From assembly GCA_947063855.1 (NCBI GenBank), contig CAMSTW010000017.1, positions 1-47,315 of the forward strand: DNA of 47,315 bases, given 5' to 3'. Source of the DNA: an uncultured Dorea sp. GTDB lineage: Bacteria; Bacillota; Clostridia; Lachnospirales; Lachnospiraceae. The notes under the pieces were generated by a model, which did no database searches, was not told where the DNA came from, and saw nothing but the letters and a program-made list of their open reading frames with translations. A program made the translations under genes and the position numbers. Shown here one piece after another: positions 42,580 through 47,315 of this stretch (position 1 is its first letter; each line of letters begins with the position of its first letter).

Positions 42580-44397
42580 ATGGCTACCGGTTATCTACTT
42601 ATACAGGCACGGACGGCCCACAGCGCCGTCCCCTTAAGCAGTATACAGATCCGCATCACGGACATGGCAGGAAACATACTGTACGAGCTTACGACAGATG
42701 AGAACGGGGAGACGCCCCTGATTTCTCTTGACACCGTCGACAAGAGCCTCTCGCAGACCCCCGACCCCGACAGAATGCCTTTTACCGGTTATTCCGTACT
42801 GGCACAAGGAACCGGCTTTGCCTCTCTGTCTGTCGTTAATATCCCGGTCTATGACGGCGAGACCGCCATCCTTCCCCTTGTACTTACCCCGATGCAGGCA
42901 GGACAGCATAAGACTGCCGCCAGAGAAATCTCTATTGGCGGACCTGCGGTGGCGCTGGCGGATACCAGCGGTCAGAACGGGCCTTCCATACCGCCGCGCA
43001 TCCTGCGCCAGGTCGTAATCCCGAATCCGATCACCGTTCATCTCGGCACGCCCTCTTCCTCTGCCCCGAACGTACAGGTATCCTTTCCGGATTATGTGAA
43101 GAATGTGGCAAGCAGCGAGATCTATCCCACCTGGCCCAAAGCCGCGCTTACCGCAAATATTTACGCAATCATTACATTTGCGCTGAACCGGATATACACA
43201 GAATGGTACAGGGCGCGCGGGTACAATTTTGACATTACCAACAGCACCGCCTACGACCAGTATTTTGTGCAGGGCCGTCCCATCTATGAATCCATCAGCC
43301 GGATCGTAGATGACATTTTCAACGAATATGTCCGAAGGAGGGGGCAGAATGTACCTTATTTTACTTCCTTCTGCAACGGGACTACGGCTACCTGTCAGGG
43401 GATGTCCCAATGGGGAACCGTAACGCTGGCCGACAGGGGGCTTGCCCCGATTGAAATCCTCAGATCCTACTATCCGCAGGATATAGAGATTGCAAAGACC
43501 AATATTATCACCGGCAGCCTCTCTTCCTATCCCGGAACGGCGCTGCGGACCGGCAGTACCGGGCTTGATGTCCAGACCATACAGGTCTATCTGAACCGGA
43601 TCCGGCGTAATTATCCTGCCATACCTGCCATTACGGATGAAGCCGGCGTGTTTGGAGACAGCACAAGAGCCGCAGTCACCCGGTTCCAGAGCATTTTCAA
43701 TCTGGCGGCGGACGGCGTCGTGGGTAAATCCACCTGGTATAAGATTTCCAGCATTTACACTGCCGTGGCAAGGCTTGCGGAACTTGACAGCGAAGGCCAG
43801 TCTCTTGGCATCGGAACCGTACCCCCGGGCAGCGTGCTGCGCCAGGGCTCCACAGGCCAGGATGTGATTACCCTGCAGTACCTTCTGGATGTCATTTCCG
43901 AATATTATCCTGACGTACCTGGGCCTTCCCAGGACGGGATCTTCGGCAGTCAGACGCGGCAGGCTGTCCTTGCCTTCCAGCAGGCAATGGGGCTTGACGC
44001 GGACGGCATCGTCGGCCCGAAGACCTGGCAGACGTTATATGATACCTATCAGGGAATCCAGCAGAATGTGCCTCCTCAGGGATCCGGAGGCAGCGTCATA
44101 GATTATACGGTCCAGTCCGGAGACACTCTCTGGCTTCTTTCCCGAAGATATGATACCACAGTAGAGGCGATTAAGCAGCTGAACGGACTGACCAGTGATA
44201 TGCTGTATATCGGGCAGGTTCTTAAGATTCCGGTCGCAGGGTCTGTATCCTGGTTTGAATATACGGTTTTGCCTGGGGATACGCTCTGGCTGCTCTCCCG
44301 GAGATACAAAACTACGGTGGACGCCATCCGGCAGCTGAACGGGCTGACCGGGGATCTGATAGATGTGGGGCAGGTTCTCAAGATTCCGGTGAGTTAA
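42580..44397 (+). CDS. SpoIID-like / peptidoglycan-binding / LysM spore-type protein
   Basis: 605 aa, no signal peptide. The N-terminal beta domain (about 1-150) is followed by a SpoIID/LytB-like region (about 180-305: AALTANIYAIITFALNRIY, SFCNGTTATCQGMSQWGT, ILRSYYPQDIEI), two PG_binding_1 domains (about 325-390 and 410-485, each with GxFGxxTRxAVxxFQ) and two LysM repeats (about 505-550 and 560-605, YTVQSGDTLWLLSRRYDTTV and YTVLPGDTLWLLSRRYKTTV). AAAGGAG lies 11 bases before the ATG. Likely a cortex or coat-associated protein of the spore or mother cell (inference from domains). Confidence 0.88.
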   Translation: MATGYLLIQARTAHSAVPLSSIQIRITDMAGNILYELTTDENGETPLISLDTVDKSLSQTPDPDRMPFTGYSVLAQGTGFASLSVVNIPVYDGETAILPLVLTPMQAGQHKTAAREISIGGPAVALADTSGQNGPSIPPRILRQVVIPNPITVHLGTPSSSAPNVQVSFPDYVKNVASSEIYPTWPKAALTANIYAIITFALNRIYTEWYRARGYNFDITNSTAYDQYFVQGRPIYESISRIVDDIFNEYVRRRGQNVPYFTSFCNGTTATCQGMSQWGTVTLADRGLAPIEILRSYYPQDIEIAKTNIITGSLSSYPGTALRTGSTGLDVQTIQVYLNRIRRNYPAIPAITDEAGVFGDSTRAAVTRFQSIFNLAADGVVGKSTWYKISSIYTAVARLAELDSEGQSLGIGTVPPGSVLRQGSTGQDVITLQYLLDVISEYYPDVPGPSQDGIFGSQTRQAVLAFQQAMGLDADGIVGPKTWQTLYDTYQGIQQNVPPQGSGGSVIDYTVQSGDTLWLLSRRYDTTVEAIKQLNGLTSDMLYIGQVLKIPVAGSVSWFEYTVLPGDTLWLLSRRYKTTVDAIRQLNGLTGDLIDVGQVLKIPVS

Positions 44398-44517
44398 GGT
44401 GCCTTATAGTCACAAAGCAACAGGCGCGCATACGCTGGCAAAATACGCGGACACTCAAATTAAGTGAATGCCTACTTATAATGAACCAGTGTGCTGCCGG
44501 GAACTAAATAGCCCAAT

Positions 44518-44559
44518 GCAATAGAGGCGGCGATACATATAGATCGCCGCCTCCATTGC
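44518..44559. terminator. Long bidirectional hairpin
   Basis: GCAAT-A-GAGGCGGCGAT pairs with ATCGCCGCCTC-C-ATTGC: 16 pairs and one mismatch around an 8-nt loop, between convergent genes. No T tract. The rest of 44398-44608 shows nothing. Confidence 0.7.
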
Positions 44560-44608
44560 AATTCATGATACTTTCTCTGTTTATTCTATATTGGTTCAGG
44601 CAGGACAA

Positions 44609-45853
44609 TTATCCCCTCATAACAGTCTCGATCTCCTCAATCGTCCGCGGAATATCCGCCGACAGATTCCGGCATCCGTCCTCTGTGATCAGGCAGTTAT
44701 CCTCAATCCTGAATCCGATTCCCCATTCTTCATGATAGATTCCCACATCCACACAGAACACCATACCCGGAGCTGTAACCGAGTCTCTGGCCGATACCAT
44801 ATCATGTACGTCGAACCCGATATGATGGGCGCCGCCATGCCACATATAGGTGCCGATATCGTCAAAGGATGCGCATACTCCTGCCGCCTTTAGCTGTTCG
44901 AAGTTATACTCCTTAATCAGACGGTCCACATCCAGCATCGGCATTCCGGGCTTCAAGATGCCGAACATGTGCTCCGAAGTCCGGTATGCGCATTCGTACA
45001 GAATCTTCTGGCGGTCCGTATATTTCCCGTTGCACGGCCATCCCCGGGATACATCCGTCACCAGATAATCCCACCTCACCCCTACGTCGTTCAGTACCAT
45101 ATCGCCGTCCTGTGCCTGTCCCCGGTAGCTGTCATAATGGATACAGAAGTTATTCTTCCCGGCGCTTATGATAGATGAAAAGCCCGGCTCCAGAACCCCG
45201 TACTGTGCCAGCGCGTAGTCATATTCTGCCTTATACTGGTATTCGTACATTCCCGGCCTTGAATGCTCCATCATGGCAACGATCCCGGCCTTCGTGATAC
45301 ATTCCGCCTGTTCCAGAGCTTCTATCTCACAGGGCTTCTTAATCAGGCGCATCTTCTTCAATATTGGAAGTGAATTCTCGATTTCAATCTGTGGATAACC
45401 AATCTCTATATACTGTTTCATCCAGTCGGCACCATTCCAATTCCTGCGCCCTTCTTTATGATCAATATCAAGATAGATGCTGTGGATGTGATTCTTCTGA
45501 ATCATCCCCGAAAGATAAGACTGCCATTCGTCAAAATATACAATATTGCTGATTCCCGATCTTCGTTCTGCTTCGTCAGGCTTAATCCTTGCACCGTTCC
45601 AGCGCTCCTCGAATGCGTCCGGCGCAAGGATAAACAGTTTCTCTTCTACCCTGCCTTCTTCTTTATACAGCATCAGGATGCTGTCTCTCTGGTCGATTCC
45701 TGTCAGATAAACGAAATTCCTGTTCGCGTAGAACGGATAATCGTCGTCCGCTGATTTACGGATAATCTCCCCGCTTAAGAAAATTGCCAGTTCCCCGGAC
45801 TCCATGTGCTCTGCAAATGTCTTTCTGTTTTCTGCGTAAAATAATGCCTCCAT
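44609..45853 (-). CDS. M24 aminopeptidase P-like metallopeptidase
   Basis: 414 aa. An N-terminal AMP_N domain (about 1-130) precedes the pita-bread catalytic domain. Metal ligands by alignment to E. coli aminopeptidase P: Asp256 (VLNDVG), Asp267 (VTDVSR), His343 (AHHIGFDVHD), Glu384 (FRIEDN). The fourth position, normally Glu in VEPG, is Asp369 in CVDVGIY and the Pro is lost. It probably releases N-terminal residues before proline, if the altered site still binds both metals. AAAGGAG RBS. Promoter TTGACG, 18 bases, TATAAT upstream. Confidence 0.92.
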   Translation of the reverse strand: MEALFYAENRKTFAEHMESGELAIFLSGEIIRKSADDDYPFYANRNFVYLTGIDQRDSILMLYKEEGRVEEKLFILAPDAFEERWNGARIKPDEAERRSGISNIVYFDEWQSYLSGMIQKNHIHSIYLDIDHKEGRRNWNGADWMKQYIEIGYPQIEIENSLPILKKMRLIKKPCEIEALEQAECITKAGIVAMMEHSRPGMYEYQYKAEYDYALAQYGVLEPGFSSIISAGKNNFCIHYDSYRGQAQDGDMVLNDVGVRWDYLVTDVSRGWPCNGKYTDRQKILYECAYRTSEHMFGILKPGMPMLDVDRLIKEYNFEQLKAAGVCASFDDIGTYMWHGGAHHIGFDVHDMVSARDSVTAPGMVFCVDVGIYHEEWGIGFRIEDNCLITEDGCRNLSADIPRTIEEIETVMRG

Positions 45854-45918
45854 TATCTGTCGTCTCCTTTGTGAATATATTTTTGCTAAATGCAGACATA
45901 AATACCATCGCAGGAACG

Positions 45919-45948
45919 ATTATATCTCTTTATAACCGCTTACGTCAA
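45919..45948 (-). promoter_or_regulatory. Promoter of the M24 peptidase gene
   Basis: Minus strand TTGACG (45943-45948), 18-base spacer, TATAAT (45919-45924). Confidence 0.65.
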
Positions 45949-46196
45949 GCACGAACGATAACCCATTTTTCACTCTTTACTCCTCCTGCCGCAACTCTCC
46001 CCTCGCTGCCGGCCAGTGCAGGATATACTGCATAAAAATCTCCTAAAGAACCCTGGATAATTCGCCCGGATGTTTTCCTAATTCCAAACTGTTCTTTTAC
46101 TCTCTTGCATCCTGCTCCGAATAAGTCTGATCCAATGATTTCTCCTGATCCTGCTATTTTATTATTGATAATACCGCCTATAATAGCAGACGCCAA
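45945..46196 (-). pseudogene. Possible remnant of a lost gene
   Basis: Open frame of about 83 codons with only a TTG start and no RBS. It reads partly protein-like (IIGGIINNKIAGSGEIIGSD, then FGAGCKRVKEQFGIRK), and its 3' end runs into the promoter of the peptidase gene. Low GC. No family recognised. It may be debris of a mobile or toxin-type gene beside the HicAB module, or chance. Confidence 0.3.
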
Positions 46197-46264
46197 TGAG
46201 GATTATTAGTGCACTGTTGTAAAAATAATCGGGCAGTTAAAATAATGTTCATTGATTCTCATCA

Positions 46265-46293
46265 TTGACAAATGCGTATAAAGTGTGTATAAT
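46265..46293 (+). promoter_or_regulatory. Consensus sigma-A promoter of hicAB with overlapping inverted repeat
   Basis: TTGACA (46265-46270), 17-base spacer, TATAAT (46288-46293), a perfect match. GTGTG-tataatc-CACAC (46283-46299) overlaps the -10 and is a candidate HicB operator. Confidence 0.8.
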
Positions 46294-46316
46294 CCACACA
46301 AAGAGAGGAAACTCTA

Positions 46317-46487
46317 TTGAAGCAAAGAGATTTAATAAAGAAACTTGAAAATGCCGGATTTGTATTTGAACGGCATGGGAGTAATCACGATATTTATGCA
46401 AGAGGTACTGAAAAGGAAGAAGTGCCAAGGCATAAAGAAATCGACGAACGATTAGCGAAAGCAATTATAAAGAGAAGGGATTTATGA
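46317..46487 (+). CDS. hicA: HicA-type mRNA interferase toxin
   Basis: 56 aa from a TTG start with AGAGG upstream. HicA fold of double-stranded-RNA-binding type: KQRDLIKKLENAGFVFERHG, the catalytic-His motif HGSNHDIY, and the C-terminal VPRHKEIDERLAKAIIKR. HicA cleaves mRNA when not bound by HicB. The TTG start could keep toxin synthesis low. Followed after 30 bases by hicB in the same operon, toxin first, the common HicAB order. Confidence 0.92.
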   Translation: MKQRDLIKKLENAGFVFERHGSNHDIYARGTEKEEVPRHKEIDERLAKAIIKRRDL

Positions 46488-46517
46488 TATTCCTGTATTT
46501 CAATGGAGGAAGTCGAA

Positions 46518-46934
46518 ATGAAAAATATATATCCTGTATTTTTTACAAAAACAGAGACAGTTGTATTAGTGGAAGTACCTGACCTGGAAATTTTGACAGA
46601 AGGGACGGATATGGTAAATGCAGTTGAGATGGCCAGAGATGCAATCGAGTTAAAATGTGTATCAATGGAAGATGACCAAATGGAAATACCGTTACCATCT
46701 GATATCGGAACATTGAACGTTAATGACGGAACATTTGCAGGAGAAGGAGTGACCGTTGTATCTTTAGTCGATATTGACTCAGGAGCATATCGAAGGAAAA
46801 TTGATACTAAATCTGTTAGAAAAAATGTCACTATTCCAAGCTGGCTCAATTATGAAGCAGAACAGGCAGGAATTAATGTATCAAGAATACTACAAGAAGC
46901 ATTAATGAATGTGCTTAATGTTCAACGGCAATGA
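46518..46934 (+). CDS. hicB: HicB antitoxin with ribbon-helix-helix domain
   Basis: 138 aa from the ATG at 46518 (GGAGG eight bases upstream); an in-frame ATG five codons earlier overlaps that RBS. N-terminal HicB-like fold (YPVFFTKTETVVLVEVPDLE, EILTEGTDMVNAVEMARDAI) masks HicA; the C-terminal ribbon-helix-helix (RKNVTIPSWLNYEAEQAG, INVSRILQEALMNVL) binds DNA and should autorepress the operon. Confidence 0.93.
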   Translation: MKNIYPVFFTKTETVVLVEVPDLEILTEGTDMVNAVEMARDAIELKCVSMEDDQMEIPLPSDIGTLNVNDGTFAGEGVTVVSLVDIDSGAYRRKIDTKSVRKNVTIPSWLNYEAEQAGINVSRILQEALMNVLNVQRQ

Positions 46935-46977
46935 GAAAACAAGATATTATCACAGATAACCAAGAGGTATTTCCCTG

Positions 46978-47124
46978 AAAGAAGAATACGATTTCAGCAA
47001 TACCCGCAAGAATCCTTATGCTGGAAAGTTAAAACGACAGATTACCATTAATATCAATACGGTTACTACTGTATCTCTCAGATTGTGCTGCAAAAAGAAA
47101 AAACTGCAGATAAGCTGGAACTGA
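46978..47124 (+). pseudogene. Decayed BrnA/CopG-like antitoxin gene
   Basis: A 48-codon frame starting KEEYDFSNTRKNPYAG and continuing KLKRQITININT, typical of CopG/BrnA-type antitoxins, and ending KKKKLQISWN, like their C-terminus. The expected ATG is CTG (46975-46977, with AGAGG upstream), and the central helix-turn segment (YFK...GIPYQTLINLYL in relatives) is missing, so the frame looks internally deleted. No toxin partner is visible. Probably an inactive remnant downstream of HicAB. Confidence 0.6.
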
Positions 47125-47132
47125 TTCTAGTG

Positions 47133-47171
47133 TGCTCCATCCAGTCAAAAATTGAAGTATTGGATGGAGCA
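47133..47171. other. Perfect 11-bp stem-loop
   Basis: TGCTCCATCCA (47133-47143) and TGGATGGAGCA (47161-47171), 17-nt loop, between the decayed antitoxin and the tRNA. No T tract. Possible terminator or scar. Confidence 0.45.
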
Positions 47172-47260
47172 ATGAATCTTCCCCCGCAAACGCCCATTTC
47201 TACACAAAAAAACCACCGCCCCCGGAGTTCTTAAAAGTCTCCAAAAACAGTGATTTTGAA

Positions 47261-47315
47261 TGCGCGATCAGGGGCTCGAACCCTGGACACCCTGATTAAG
47301 AGTCAGGTGCTCTAC
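47261..47315 (-). tRNA. tRNA-Lys (CTT), 5' part cut by window edge
   Basis: Read on the minus strand: end of the D arm (GTAGAGC), anticodon stem and loop CCTGA-CTCTTAA-TCAGG with anticodon CTT, T arm CAGGG-TTCGAGC-CCCTG and acceptor ATCGCGC plus discriminator A. CCA is not encoded. Seven T at 47205-47211 on the minus strand may terminate it. Confidence 0.93.

Noticed and set aside
47133..47171. Insertion-sequence end
   Set aside because: A perfect stem, but no second end, no transposase and no target duplication are visible.

Overview
The window looks like chromosome from a spore-forming, anaerobic Lachnospiraceae-type Firmicute (Clostridium cluster XIVa). The evidence is the protein repertoire: oxygen-sensitive class III ribonucleotide reductase, a Met T-box ahead of metG, meso-DAP dehydrogenase, a SpoIID/LysM spore-type protein, Gram-positive lipoprotein sugar importers, strong AGGAGG ribosome binding sites and intermediate GC with AT-rich intergenic gaps. 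This assignment is inference from gene content; no species is claimed.

Left part (1-7.5 kb): an arabinoside utilisation locus. A LacI-type regulator lies between a minus-strand operon (GH127 beta-L-arabinofuranosidase, lipoprotein binding protein, MalF-type permease cut by the window edge) and a divergent GH43 gene. Two identical TTAATCGTTTAA operator candidates flank the operon leader. Next (7.6-12.8 kb) are a 47-aa small protein, the anaerobic nucleotide reductase cluster (NifX-like, NrdG, NrdD) preceded by a pair of NrdR-like boxes exactly 31 bp apart, a Cof-type HAD protein that has lost its nucleophilic Asp, and a small Xre regulator. From 13 to 17.7 kb lie an exported small protein and the metG-ddh-tatD operon under a Met T-box. 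From 17.9 to 20.7 kb lie a hypothetical protein, a PilZ protein and an AraC regulator.

Middle part (20.8-32.4 kb): a low-GC patch with gene fragments and an exported SurA-like protein; a divergent pair of 560-aa AAA-ATPase/PD-(D/E)XK proteins; a second sugar importer operon (binding protein, two permeases, DUF4091/GH123-like enzyme) whose promoter carries two 9-bp direct repeats 21 bp apart, as for AraC-type activators; and a membrane-anchored DUF885 protein.

Right part (32.5-47.3 kb): a three-gene operon (549-aa tail-anchored protein, 110-aa protein, cytosolic hybrid histidine kinase) that I cannot match to a described system; a 44-aa small protein; an alpha/beta hydrolase; citrate synthase; ksgA, whose 3' end has been tandemly duplicated in 66-bp units; a lipoprotein NagZ whose 3' end is also duplicated; a SpoIID/peptidoglycan-binding/LysM protein; an M24 peptidase; and a HicAB toxin-antitoxin pair beside a decayed antitoxin gene and a tRNA-Lys(CTT).

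A family of structured intergenic elements is shared by at least four gaps (about 17.2-17.35, 29.0, 32.4 and 39.65 kb). One copy lies between the metG T-box terminator and the metG start. No CRISPR array, insertion sequence or prophage was seen.
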